Positions 8,220-16,555 of a DNA stretch of 64,000 nucleotides are shown one piece after another. Below the pieces are notes generated by a model that made no database searches, was not told where the DNA came from, and was given only the letters and a program-made list of their open reading frames with translations. Positions within the stretch are counted from its first letter, which is position 1; each line of letters opens with the position of its first letter. The stretch is from Parundibacterium terreum (GTDB taxonomy: Bacteria > Pseudomonadota > Gammaproteobacteria > Burkholderiales > Burkholderiaceae_D). The translations under genes were made by a program, and so were the position numbers. The stretch spans positions 248,001-312,000 of the forward strand of contig NZ_BMED01000005.1 of assembly GCF_014636315.1 (NCBI RefSeq), written 5' to 3'.

Positions 8220-8834
8220 ATGAATTCAACAGCGAGTCCTTTAAAATCGCGGCGCAAGCCGGTGCAGCAACGTTCCAAAATGACCCAGACGGCAATTCTG
8301 GATGCCTTTGTTCGGCTTTTGGTTGAAAAAGGCTATGCGGGCCTGACGATACGGGATATTGCGCTGGTGGCCGGGGTTGGGCTGGGCACGGTGTATGAAT
8401 ATTTTCCCAGCAAAAAGTCGATTGCGGCGCACTGCATACATCAGCGTTTCAAGGGCGTGGGTGCGCGCATGCGGGCCAGCATAGAAGAAAAGCGTGGGTG
8501 CCCATTGCCCGAGATAGCTGCCGAAATACTGGACGGCATGCTGGATATGCATATGGAGAACAGCGAGGAGTGGTCGGCACTGATTTTTCTGGAAAGGCAG
8601 ATATCCGATCCGCCTGCATATCACGCCCTCTATCAGCATATTGTCGATATCTGGGCTGAAGCATTTCAGGCCAGCAGTGATAATGGGCAATACGTAGGAA
8701 AAAGTCCGGATGTCGTGCATGCTGCGGCCTACGGTTTGCTGTACCAGCGTTTGATGAGTTCACCGGCATCGGTGCGTGAAAATGAATTCCGGCAGCAGTT
8801 GCGAGCACTGGTATTGGGATATTTGCTTTCATAA
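8220..8834 (+). CDS. TetR/AcrR-family transcriptional regulator
   Basis: A 204-residue repressor-type protein. The DNA-binding domain spans about residues 20-67 (AILDAFVRLLVEKGYAGLTIRDIALVAGVGLGTVYEYFPSKKSI), a textbook TetR helix-turn-helix. The C-terminal ligand-binding half is not conserved enough to name an effector. It is divergent from the aidB-like gene, the usual layout when a TetR protein represses both itself and its neighbour. The start ATG at 8220 follows a purine-rich AAGCAGGC stretch. Confidence 0.9.
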   Translation: MNSTASPLKSRRKPVQQRSKMTQTAILDAFVRLLVEKGYAGLTIRDIALVAGVGLGTVYEYFPSKKSIAAHCIHQRFKGVGARMRASIEEKRGCPLPEIAAEILDGMLDMHMENSEEWSALIFLERQISDPPAYHALYQHIVDIWAEAFQASSDNGQYVGKSPDVVHAAAYGLLYQRLMSSPASVRENEFRQQLRALVLGYLLS

Positions 8835-8946
8835 TCAGGTGCTTACGTCTATCCGCGATCCACTTTTTGCCTTGCTCGCCATACCAGGTGTGCGATGCTC
8901 CTCGGCTTTGGTAGGTTTCGCCAGGTGAATAGGGTAAAATCATGGG

Positions 8947-11292
8947 ATGTCATATCAAGTCCTCGCCCGAAAATATCGTCCCAAAAGCTTTGAAACGCTG
9001 GTGGGACAGGAGCACGTTGTACGTGCGTTGAGCCACGCTCTGGATCAGCAGCGTCTGCACCATGCCTATCTGTTCACTGGAACACGGGGTGTTGGCAAGA
9101 CCACTTTATCCCGTATTCTGGCAAAATCCTTCAATTGCCAAGGGGTTGACGGCAATGGCGGCATTACTTCGCAGCCTTGCGGGGTGTGCGAAGCCTGCGT
9201 CGCGATTGATGCCGGTCGCTTCGTCGATTACATAGAGATGGATGCTGCATCCAATCGTGGCGTTGACGAAATGGCCCAGTTGCTGGAGCAGGCGGTTTAT
9301 GCGCCATCCAATGCGCGCTTCAAGGTCTATATGATCGACGAGGTGCACATGCTGACCAACCATGCGTTCAACTCCATGCTGAAAACGCTGGAAGAACCGC
9401 CTGAGCATGTGAAATTCATCCTGGCGACGACCGATCCGCAAAAAATCCCGGTGACGGTATTGTCGCGCTGCCTGCAGTTCAACCTGAAGCAGATGCCGCC
9501 TGGGCATATTGTCGGCCACCTGGAAAATATCCTGGGCCAGGAGCAGATCGAATTTGAAATGCCGGCTCTGCGTCTGTTGTCGCAAGGCGCGCATGGCTCC
9601 ATGCGCGATGCCTTGTCGCTGACTGACCAGGCGATTGCCTATGCCGCAGGCAAGGTGACGCTGGAAGCGGTGCAGGGCATGCTGGGTGCACTGGATCAGT
9701 CCTATCTGATACGCTTGCTGGATGCGCTGGCAGCCAGGGATGGCAAGGCCTTGCTGGACGTGGCCGACGAAATGGCGACGCGCAGCCTGTCATACAAGGC
9801 GGCTTTGCAGGATCTGGGTACTCTGTTGCACCAGATTGCGATTGCTCAGATGGTGCCGTCGGCGGTGGCGGATGAGTTGCCCGAGCGTGAAGATGTGCTG
9901 CGCCTGGCGACAGCCTTCGACAAGGAAGAAGTGCAATTGTTTTACCAGATTGCTGTGCATGGCCGTAATGAGCTCGCACTGGCCCCGGATGAATATGCCG
10001 GTTTCAGCATGAGCTTGTTGCGCATGCTGGCTTTCCGCCCGGCCGATGGCGGCAATGACTATGTCCAGAATGCTCCAGGCCGCGCGCCTGCAGGCAAGCC
10101 GGCTGCTCCTGTTGTGCCTGCCTCGCCGGCGCATGGCGGAGCGGCGCAAAATAGAGTGCCGTCACAAGCCCCGAGTTCTGCGCCCGCGGCAAGCCATGTG
10201 GCTCCGGCGGTTCCAGCAACTTCAGCAGCTCCGGCCAGCGCCAGCCTGCAAAAACCGGTCACGCAAAACGTGGCGAGTGCAAGCACTCCAACTGCCGCAG
10301 TTCCTGAGACGCCCGCAGCCAAGCCTGCGATGAGTCCGGCAATGGCGGCGCTGGCTGCCGCACGCGCCGGTGTGAACAAGCCGGCTTCCGGCAGTCCGGC
10401 ACCTAAACCGGCAGCAGAGGCGCCTGCCGCTGCTGCGGCCTTGCCCAGCCCGACTATGCCGGCTGCCGCGCCTGCTCCAGCTGTTCCCGCTGCTCCGGCG
10501 GCTCCAATTTCTGCTGCACCTGTTTCCAGGCCAGCTGCAAGCAAGCAGCAAGCTGCGCCTGACGACGATATGCCGCCACCCTGGGATGACGATGCCAGTT
10601 TGAGTACTACGCGTCCCACAGGCAGCAGCATTGGTAAAGCCACGGTATCGGCATCCGTTCCCTGGGACGATGTGCAGGATGATCAATTTGGCGAGTCGCT
10701 GGCTGCCAGCATGGGCGACTCCTTGCCAAACCATCGTGCGCCAGACTCGTCACGTAGCACCATGCAAGGTGGTGCAGTAGCGGAAGAACTGCTTGCTGAA
10801 ACCATCGTGGAGGCTGAACCTGCAGTTCAGCTTGCAAACCCGGCACCAGTAGCTGTTGCGCCTGTATTGCTGTCGAGGCCGGCTGCCTTTGTGCCCGTTG
10901 CAGAGCTGGGCTGGGACGGCCATTGGCCGAACCTGGCAGCGGCTTTGCCGGTGCGCGGCGTTGCACAGCAATTGGCACAGCAAAGCGAACTGATACTGTG
11001 TGAAATCAATGGCAATGCGGTGGTATTCAATTTGCGCGTACCTCTGCCTACGCTGTTGTCGGCGGGTAGTGTTGATAAGCTGATTGCCGCGCTGAGCGAG
11101 CGCTTCGATAGAAGCGTGCGGGTGGAAACCCAGATTGGCGCCGTGGAGCAGACCGCCAATGCGCAGGCTATTGCCGAGCGCGCTGCGCGCCAGCAATTAG
11201 CAGAAAAATCGATACAAAACGATTCCTTCATACAGACTTTAATGCGAGAATTCGGCGCGACTATCGTGACCGGCAGTATCAAACCTGTATAG
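8947..11292 (+). CDS. dnaX: DNA polymerase III subunit tau/gamma
   Basis: The clamp-loader ATPase and organiser of the replisome, 781 residues. The AAA+ domain has Walker A GTRGVGKT at 45-52, zinc Cys at 64, 78, 81 and 84, DEVH at 131-134 and the sensor SRC motif at 173-175. After about residue 375 comes a long Ala/Pro-rich linker up to roughly residue 560, then the tau-specific C-terminal region that contacts DnaB and the polymerase alpha subunit. No E. coli-type A-AAA-AAG slippery run is seen after the ATPase domain, so a frameshifted gamma product by that route is not supported. It is the first gene of dnaX-ybaB-recR. Confidence 0.97.
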   Translation: MSYQVLARKYRPKSFETLVGQEHVVRALSHALDQQRLHHAYLFTGTRGVGKTTLSRILAKSFNCQGVDGNGGITSQPCGVCEACVAIDAGRFVDYIEMDAASNRGVDEMAQLLEQAVYAPSNARFKVYMIDEVHMLTNHAFNSMLKTLEEPPEHVKFILATTDPQKIPVTVLSRCLQFNLKQMPPGHIVGHLENILGQEQIEFEMPALRLLSQGAHGSMRDALSLTDQAIAYAAGKVTLEAVQGMLGALDQSYLIRLLDALAARDGKALLDVADEMATRSLSYKAALQDLGTLLHQIAIAQMVPSAVADELPEREDVLRLATAFDKEEVQLFYQIAVHGRNELALAPDEYAGFSMSLLRMLAFRPADGGNDYVQNAPGRAPAGKPAAPVVPASPAHGGAAQNRVPSQAPSSAPAASHVAPAVPATSAAPASASLQKPVTQNVASASTPTAAVPETPAAKPAMSPAMAALAAARAGVNKPASGSPAPKPAAEAPAAAAALPSPTMPAAAPAPAVPAAPAAPISAAPVSRPAASKQQAAPDDDMPPPWDDDASLSTTRPTGSSIGKATVSASVPWDDVQDDQFGESLAASMGDSLPNHRAPDSSRSTMQGGAVAEELLAETIVEAEPAVQLANPAPVAVAPVLLSRPAAFVPVAELGWDGHWPNLAAALPVRGVAQQLAQQSELILCEINGNAVVFNLRVPLPTLLSAGSVDKLIAALSERFDRSVRVETQIGAVEQTANAQAIAERAARQQLAEKSIQNDSFIQTLMREFGATIVTGSIKPV

Positions 11293-11302
11293 TTATTCAA
11301 GT

Positions 11303-11365
11303 AATTGAGTTGCGCAATTGAGTTACGTAAAGAGTTACGCAATTGAGTTAAGTAATTGAGCAAGT
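11303..11365 (+). repeat. Short tandem repeat, about five 12-13 base units
   Basis: Between dnaX and ybaB the motif AATTGAGTTnCGC recurs at 11303, 11316, 11328 (degenerate TAAAGAGTTACGC), 11341 and 11354, so the period is 12-13 bases. It fills nearly all of the 92-base gap and ends about 19 bases before the ybaB start. Direct observation; the function is unknown. Confidence 0.85.
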
Positions 11366-11384
11366 AAATAGTGGAGAAATTCTT

Positions 11385-11711
11385 ATGATGAAAAATCAAC
11401 TCGCCGGCTTGATGAAGCAAGCCCAGGCCATGCAAGACAATATGAAAAAAGCCCAGGATCAACTGGCATTGATCGAAGTTGAAGGTCAATCCGGTGCGGG
11501 CCTGGTCAAGGTCGTGATGACTTGCAAGAACGATGTGAAGCGCGTCACGATTGATCCTTCGCTGCTGGGCGACGACAAGGACATGCTGGAAGACCTGGTT
11601 GCCGCTGCATTCAATGATGCCGTGCGCAAGGCTGAAGCGACGTCGCAGGAAAAAATGTCGGGACTGACAGCCGGCATGCCTTTGCCTCCCGGCTTTAAAA
11701 TGCCGTTTTAA
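11385..11711 (+). CDS. ybaB: Nucleoid-associated protein, YbaB/EbfC family
   Basis: A 108-residue DNA-binding protein that forms a tweezer-like dimer and binds the nucleoid. Typical features are an N-terminal helix rich in Met, Gln and Lys (LAGLMKQAQAMQDNMKKAQ), the core GQSGAGLVKVVMTCKNDVKRVTIDP, and the C-terminal LTAGMPLPPGFKMPF. It sits in the conserved dnaX-ybaB-recR order. The start could be the ATG at 11385 or the next codon, also ATG; a GGAG site lies at 11373-11376. A tandem repeat occupies the upstream gap. Confidence 0.95.
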   Translation: MMKNQLAGLMKQAQAMQDNMKKAQDQLALIEVEGQSGAGLVKVVMTCKNDVKRVTIDPSLLGDDKDMLEDLVAAAFNDAVRKAEATSQEKMSGLTAGMPLPPGFKMPF

Positions 11712-11732
11712 TTACTGCAGCGCCATCTCTCG

Positions 11733-11772
11733 AAGACGCGCGCAGCGCAGCCTTGTGCGGCGCCGTCTTTTC
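11733..11772 (+). terminator. GC-rich hairpin between ybaB and recR
   Basis: AAGACG (11733-11738) pairs with CGTCTT (11764-11769), extended inward by an imperfect GC-rich stem and followed by TT. It could terminate or attenuate transcription into recR, 74 bases downstream. The internal stem has bulges, so confidence is limited. Confidence 0.35.
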
Positions 11773-11845
11773 AGCTTCACCCCAGGTTATCCCGGCTTAT
11801 TTCAGCTTTCACTCCAATCTCTATTTTTAGTAAGCGGCCAGTTTT

Positions 11846-12442
11846 GTGAAACCCCTTAGCAGCCTTGAACAATTAGCCGAAGCTTTGCGCCGCCTGCCGG
11901 GTGTCGGGCCCAAGTCGGCCCAGCGCATGGCCTACCACATGCTACAGCATGACCGCGAAGGTGCTGCTATGCTGGGTCGCGCGTTCAATCAGGCGGTCGA
12001 AAAAATTCAACATTGCACTTCCTGCAATACCTTCACTGAAAACCCATTGTGCGAAACCTGCATGGATGGCGAGCGCGATGCAACGCTACTGTGTGTAGTG
12101 GAAACACCGTCGGATCAGCTGATGATAGAACAGACCTTGACATACAAGGGCTTGTACTTTGTATTGATGGGCCGCCTGTCTCCGCTGGACGGCGTCGGTC
12201 CCAAGGATATCCACCTGGAAAAACTGGTCAAGCGCGCTTCCGATGGTGTTGTGGCCGAGGTAGTGCTGGCAACCAACTTCACGAACGAAGGCGAAGCGAC
12301 GGCGCATTACATCAGCGAGACGATGAAAGCGCGCGGCTTGAAGGTAAGCCGTCTGGCACGCGGCGTGCCCGTGGGCGGGGAGTTGGAGTACGTGGATGCA
12401 GGTACGATAGCGCGTGCGATGCTGGACAGGCGCGCCACTTAA
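11846..12442 (+). CDS. recR: Recombination mediator protein RecR
   Basis: A 198-residue protein that, with RecF and RecO, loads RecA on gapped DNA. It begins with a GTG codon. An N-terminal helix-hairpin-helix (LRRLPGVGPKSAQRMA) is followed by a four-cysteine zinc finger at 57, 60, 69 and 72, then a Toprim domain (LCVVETPSDQLMIEQT and YFVLMGRLSPLDGVGP) and the C-terminal GVPVGGELEYVD. Length and motifs are standard. It closes the dnaX-ybaB-recR cluster. Confidence 0.97.
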   Translation: MKPLSSLEQLAEALRRLPGVGPKSAQRMAYHMLQHDREGAAMLGRAFNQAVEKIQHCTSCNTFTENPLCETCMDGERDATLLCVVETPSDQLMIEQTLTYKGLYFVLMGRLSPLDGVGPKDIHLEKLVKRASDGVVAEVVLATNFTNEGEATAHYISETMKARGLKVSRLARGVPVGGELEYVDAGTIARAMLDRRAT

Positions 12443-12491
12443 AAATTTCCTTCATTTCGTTATATCATCTCTGAAGACTATAAATAGAACA

Positions 12492-13760
12492 ATGGACGAG
12501 ATGAGTACGCAAGAAAAAACCAAGACCAAAGCGAAAGGCCCTCTGGCCGGCATCAAGGTGCTGGAACTGGGCACGCTGATTGCCGGGCCTTTCTGTTCAC
12601 GCATGCTGGCAGAGTTTGGCGCCGATGTCATCAAGGTGGAGTCGCCTGATGGCGGCGATCCGCTGCGCCAGTGGCGGGTGCTGAAAGACGGTACTTCCTT
12701 GTGGTGGAGCGTACAGGCCAGGAACAAGAAAAGCATCACGCTGAACATGAAAGATGTGCAGGCGCAAGAAATTGCTCGCCGACTGGCGCTGGATGCCGAC
12801 ATCATCATCGAGAATTATCGCCCTGGCGTGCTGGAAAAGTGGAATCTCGGCTACGAACAATTAAAGGCGATCAATCCCGCGACCATCATGGTGCGTTTGT
12901 CCGGTTATGGCCAGACCGGGCCCATGAAGGACTTGCCGGGTTTTGGCGCGATAGGCGAATCGATGGGCGGCCTGCGCTATGTATCCGGCCATCCGGACAG
13001 GCCACCGGTGCGGGTTGGCATTTCCATCGGCGATTCGGTCGCCGCCTTGCATGGGGTGATAGGGGCAATGATGGCCTTGCGCCACCGCGACGTGAGCGGC
13101 GGGCGCTGGAACGGAAAGACAGGCGAAGACTGCGTGGCAGGGCAGGGGCAGATGGTGGACGTGGCCTTGTACGAGTCAGTGTTCAATTTGATGGAATCAC
13201 TGGTGCCTGAATTCGACCATGCAGGCGTCGTGCGTGAACGCACCGGCGGTGCCTTGCCCGGCATCGTACCCTCCAATACCTATACGACAGGCGACGGCGA
13301 GAATATCGTCATTGCAGGCAATGGCGATGCGATCTTCCGCCGCCTGATGCTGGCCATAGGCCGCGACGACATGGCCAATGACCCGGGATTGGCGCGCAAT
13401 GACGGCCGCGTGCCGCGCACGTTGGAGATAGACCAGGCGATACAGTCCTGGTGCGAGGGCCAGCAGATCGATTCTGCTTTGCAGATATTGAAGGATGCGG
13501 ATGTGCCGGTGGGTAAAATCTATTCGGTACGCGACATGATGAGCGACCCACAATTCCTGGCCCGCAATATGTTTGAGCAGCATGCGTTTGCAGATGGCAC
13601 TGCCATCAAATTACCGGCGATCACTCCCAAGCTGTCGGAGACGCCAGGGCAGACTGCATGGATAGGACCTCAACTGGGTGAGCACAATGCAGAGGTCTTG
13701 CACAGTCTCGGTTATGATGATGCACAAATAGCGCAGTTTATAAAAAATAAGACAATCTGA
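12492..13760 (+). CDS. CaiB/BaiF family CoA transferase (class III)
   Basis: From the ATG at 12492 the protein has 422 residues; a second ATG nine bases later is equally possible, and the reading frame upstream overlaps recR and is not likely to be translated. Class III CoA transferases move CoA between carboxylic acids through an aspartyl-CoA thioester. Visible motifs are GIKVLELGTLIAGPFCSRMLAEFGAD near the N-terminus, VIKVESPDGGDPLR, LSGYGQTGP and the catalytic Asp181 in SIGDSVAALHG. The substrate acid cannot be identified from the sequence and neighbours give no clear pathway. Confidence 0.9.
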   Translation: MDEMSTQEKTKTKAKGPLAGIKVLELGTLIAGPFCSRMLAEFGADVIKVESPDGGDPLRQWRVLKDGTSLWWSVQARNKKSITLNMKDVQAQEIARRLALDADIIIENYRPGVLEKWNLGYEQLKAINPATIMVRLSGYGQTGPMKDLPGFGAIGESMGGLRYVSGHPDRPPVRVGISIGDSVAALHGVIGAMMALRHRDVSGGRWNGKTGEDCVAGQGQMVDVALYESVFNLMESLVPEFDHAGVVRERTGGALPGIVPSNTYTTGDGENIVIAGNGDAIFRRLMLAIGRDDMANDPGLARNDGRVPRTLEIDQAIQSWCEGQQIDSALQILKDADVPVGKIYSVRDMMSDPQFLARNMFEQHAFADGTAIKLPAITPKLSETPGQTAWIGPQLGEHNAEVLHSLGYDDAQIAQFIKNKTI

Positions 13761-13763
13761 ATT

Positions 13764-13826
13764 AGGGACTGTGAACGTGTAAATTGGAACCCATTCGCAC
13801 TCCTAATTTACATGTTGACAGGCCCT
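13764..13826. repeat. Imperfect palindrome, possible mobile-element or MITE relic
   Basis: A 22-base left arm (13764-13785) and a 22-base right arm (13805-13826) match as inverted repeats at 19 of 22 positions around a 19-base centre. The inner core TGTAAATT/AATTTACA is perfect. There is no T tract on either side, so it is not a standard terminator. Ends of the form GGGnCTGTnAAC followed by GTAAATT remind me of insertion-sequence termini, but I cannot name a family. It lies just ahead of an ABC-importer gene. Confidence 0.65.
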
Positions 13827-13839
13827 TGGTGGAGACCAT

Positions 13840-14877
13840 ATGAACAAGAGTTTTCTGAAGCAGTTTGCGATTGCACTGGTATTGTTTTTGTTGGGGTATT
13901 TCACAACCCAGGTACTGTTCGCACAGACCCTGGAAAAGCCCAAGGTATCGATTGCCGTAGGCGGCAAGAATTTGTTCTATTACCTGCCGCTGACAGTGGC
14001 TGAGCAACTGGGCTACTTCAAGGATGAAGGCCTGCAAGTGGAGATCAGTGATTTTGCCGGTGGCGCCAAGGCCCTGCAGGCGATGGTGGGCGGCAGCGCG
14101 GACGTGGTTTCCGGCGCCTATGAGCATACGATCAATATGCAGGCCAAAGGCCAGCCCATCACCGCGTTTGTGCTGCAGGGCCGGGCGCCGCAGATCGTCA
14201 TGCTGGCCAGTAACAAGACCTTGCCCAATTATAAAAGCGTGGCCGATCTGAAAGGCAAAAAAATCGGTGTGACCGCGCCGGGTTCTTCCACCAATATGAT
14301 GGCCAATTTTGTGCTGGCGCGGGCGGGGCTGAAGCCTGCTGATGTGTCGTTTATCGGAGTCGGTGCTGCGGCAGGCGCCTTGTCGGCGATGCGCTCCGGC
14401 CAGATTGATGCGATGGCCAATCTGGATCCTGTGATCACGATGCTGGAGCAAAAGAATGAGGTCAAGGTGATCGCCGATACCCGGACATTGAAAGACACAA
14501 ACAATATTTTCGGCGGCCTGATGCCTGCCGCGACCCTGTATGCACCGGAAGCCTTTATCAAGAAAAATCCTAATACCACGCAGGCGCTGACCAATGCGAT
14601 GGTGCGCGCATTGAAGTGGCTGCAAAAGGCGGGGCCTTCCGATATCGTGAAAGTCGTGCCTGAATCCTATCTGCTGGGCGACCGCGCGCTGTATCTGGAA
14701 GCCTTCATGAAGGTCAGGGAGGCATTGTCGCCGGACGGCACCATCCCGGACTCGGGCGCCAAGACCATGCTGAAAGCCTTGCAGACTTTTGAGCCTGATC
14801 TCGCCGGCAAGAATATAGACTTGAATCGCACCTATACCAATGCGTTCGTCGTCAAGGCGAACCAGAAATATAAATAG
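13840..14877 (+). CDS. ABC importer substrate-binding protein, NitT/TauT (SsuA/NMT1-like) family
   Basis: A 345-residue protein with an N-terminal hydrophobic signal (residues about 8-28, ending LFAQ), so it is periplasmic or membrane-tethered. The fold signature of the SsuA/ThiY/NMT1 group is visible: FYYLPLTVAEQLGYFKDEGLQVE, GGAKALQAMVGGSADVVSG, LKGKKIGVTAPGSSTN and AMRSGQIDAMANLDP. Members bind nitrate, sulfonates, taurine or pyrimidine-like compounds; the ligand here is unknown. It is three bases upstream of the ATPase gene. No permease is present. Confidence 0.88.
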   Translation: MNKSFLKQFAIALVLFLLGYFTTQVLFAQTLEKPKVSIAVGGKNLFYYLPLTVAEQLGYFKDEGLQVEISDFAGGAKALQAMVGGSADVVSGAYEHTINMQAKGQPITAFVLQGRAPQIVMLASNKTLPNYKSVADLKGKKIGVTAPGSSTNMMANFVLARAGLKPADVSFIGVGAAAGALSAMRSGQIDAMANLDPVITMLEQKNEVKVIADTRTLKDTNNIFGGLMPAATLYAPEAFIKKNPNTTQALTNAMVRALKWLQKAGPSDIVKVVPESYLLGDRALYLEAFMKVREALSPDGTIPDSGAKTMLKALQTFEPDLAGKNIDLNRTYTNAFVVKANQKYK

Positions 14878-14880
14878 GCG

Positions 14881-15714
14881 ATGATGCAGACGATGAATCA
14901 GGCCGAAACTCCCGCATTATTGTTTGATAATATCAGTTGCACTTTTGTTTCCGCTGAGGACAATAAACAGCGCCATACTGCCGTGGCAGCCACCACTTTA
15001 TCAATTGCCCCCGGGGAGTTTGTGTCCGTGGTCGGACCTACCGGCTGCGGCAAATCGACCTTGTTGAATATCGGTGCCGGCCTGTTGTCACCGTCCAGCG
15101 GCAGCGTGCAGGTATTTGGCCAGCCCCTGCAGGGAATCAACAAGCGTGCCGGCTATATGTTCCAGGCCGAGGCCCTGATGCCCTGGAAGACCGCAATGGA
15201 GAATGTGACAGCGGGCCTGAAGTTTAGCGGTGTAGCGCCGGAGCAAGCCGCAGCGGATGGTGAAAGCTGGCTGGCCCGCGTAGGCCTGAAGGGCTTTGGC
15301 GACCGTTACCCGCATCAGCTGTCCGGAGGCATGCGCAAGCGTGTCGCGCTGGCGCAGACGCTGATCATGGACCCCGACATCATCTTGATGGATGAGCCTT
15401 TTTCTGCGCTGGATATCCAGACCCGGCAGTTAATGGAAAATGAGTTGCTGGAGCTTTGGCAGGCACGGAAAAAGGCTGTCCTGTTCATCACGCATGATCT
15501 GGATGAGGCTATCTCGATGTCGGACAGGGTTATCGTCTTGTCTGCCGGACCGGGTACGCATCCCATAGGTGAATTCAAGATAGATCTGGCCCGGCCGCGG
15601 GATGTTGCAGAGATTCGCTCTGATCCGCGCTTTGTAGAGTTGCATGCGCAGATATGGGCGGTATTGCGTGAGGAGGTATTGAAGGGCTACCAGCAGCAAA
15701 AGACCAAGGCGTGA
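14881..15714 (+). CDS. ABC importer ATP-binding protein, NitT/TauT (SsuB/TauB-like) family
   Basis: A 277-residue nucleotide-binding subunit with Walker A GPTGCGKS at 52-59, Q-loop Gln95, signature LSGGM at 147-151, Walker B IILMDE at 167-172, the D-loop SALD, and His in FITHDLDEA. The FSALDIQTRQLMENELLELW stretch is typical of the nitrate/sulfonate/taurine importers. It follows the binding-protein gene by three bases. The permease that it needs is missing downstream: a terminator and a convergent gene come next. Confidence 0.93.
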   Translation: MMQTMNQAETPALLFDNISCTFVSAEDNKQRHTAVAATTLSIAPGEFVSVVGPTGCGKSTLLNIGAGLLSPSSGSVQVFGQPLQGINKRAGYMFQAEALMPWKTAMENVTAGLKFSGVAPEQAAADGESWLARVGLKGFGDRYPHQLSGGMRKRVALAQTLIMDPDIILMDEPFSALDIQTRQLMENELLELWQARKKAVLFITHDLDEAISMSDRVIVLSAGPGTHPIGEFKIDLARPRDVAEIRSDPRFVELHAQIWAVLREEVLKGYQQQKTKA

Positions 15715-15742
15715 GCAGTAGGGGAATAGCTGGGGGGCGGAG

Positions 15743-15771
15743 AGCCGGACCGCAAATGCCGGTCCGGCTTT
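15743..15771. terminator. Rho-independent terminator between convergent genes
   Basis: AGCCGGACCG (15743-15752) and CGGTCCGGCT (15760-15769) form a perfect 10-base stem with a 7-base loop, followed by TTTG. It ends the ABC importer transcript and may also serve the marC-like gene from the other side. Confidence 0.7.
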
Positions 15772-15778
15772 GATATGA

Positions 15779-16381
15779 TCAGGACAGTGTTTTCAGGTAA
15801 TCGCGTATGCCAGCCAGCAGCATCTCCACCGACATCGCGGTCAGGATCAGGCCCATCAGGCGCTCAAAGGCGGTCATTGCGCGTTTGCCCAGCACTTGCT
15901 GCATGCGCTCGGCACTGAGCAGCACCAGCAGCCAGACTACCGCAACAGCCGTGAGTGCTGCAACGTGAACGGCGACATCCAGCCTGCTGCTGGAGGAGAA
16001 CAGCAGCACGGTCGCCAGTGCAGAAGGGCCGGCCAGGGCAGGGATGGCCAGCGGAACGATAAACGGCTCATGGTCGCCTTCCACGTCGCCAAAAATACCG
16101 CCTTCCTGCGGGAAAACCATGCGTAATGCGATCAGGAACAGGATCACGCCGCCGCCTATGCGCAGCGAGACGTCCGTGAGTTGCAAGGCTGTCAGGAAGT
16201 GCTTTCCAAAGAACATGAAAATCAGCAGCAGGATGAAAGCGATCGCGCATTCGCGTACGACCACTCTCCAGCGGCGCTCCGGCGACACATGCGACAATGC
16301 GGCGACGAAAATAGGTACGTTGCCGAAGGGATCGGTGACCAGGGTCAAGAGAATGAAAGACTGGAAAAAATCTTGGCTCAT
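15779..16381 (-). CDS. MarC/NAAT-family integral membrane protein
   Basis: A 200-residue inner-membrane protein with about six hydrophobic segments and the family signatures FILLTLVTDPFGNVPIF near the N-terminus, LRIGGGVILFLIALRMV, and VPLAIPALAGPSALATV in the middle. MarC was once linked to multiple antibiotic resistance in E. coli but that was later discounted; some archaeal NAAT relatives transport amino acids. The function here is unknown. It stands alone, convergent with the ABC importer pair. Confidence 0.92.
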   Translation of the reverse strand: MSQDFFQSFILLTLVTDPFGNVPIFVAALSHVSPERRWRVVVRECAIAFILLLIFMFFGKHFLTALQLTDVSLRIGGGVILFLIALRMVFPQEGGIFGDVEGDHEPFIVPLAIPALAGPSALATVLLFSSSSRLDVAVHVAALTAVAVVWLLVLLSAERMQQVLGKRAMTAFERLMGLILTAMSVEMLLAGIRDYLKTLS

Positions 16382-16555
16382 GGGGAGTTTTTCTTATTGG
16401 GGCGGTCAATTGCGCATCGTAGGGGATTCGACCGTGTCCTTCAAGCAAATTTTGCTTTAGAGTGGCATGTCCATGTTTTATAGCGCCGAATGCGGCTAGT
16501 ATTGCTACAAAATACGAACAAATGTGTTGGATTTGATAATTGATGTAAAGATGCT

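Noticed and set aside
10059..10643. Minus-strand Ala/Gly-rich frame of 194 codons
   Set aside because: It mirrors the Ala/Pro-rich linker of DnaX; low complexity on one strand gives an open frame on the other.
13762..14625. Minus-strand frame of 287 codons
   Set aside because: It is antisense to the NitT/TauT-type binding protein, which shows clear family motifs. The minus frame is rich in His, Gln and Arg as expected for a mirror of coding DNA.
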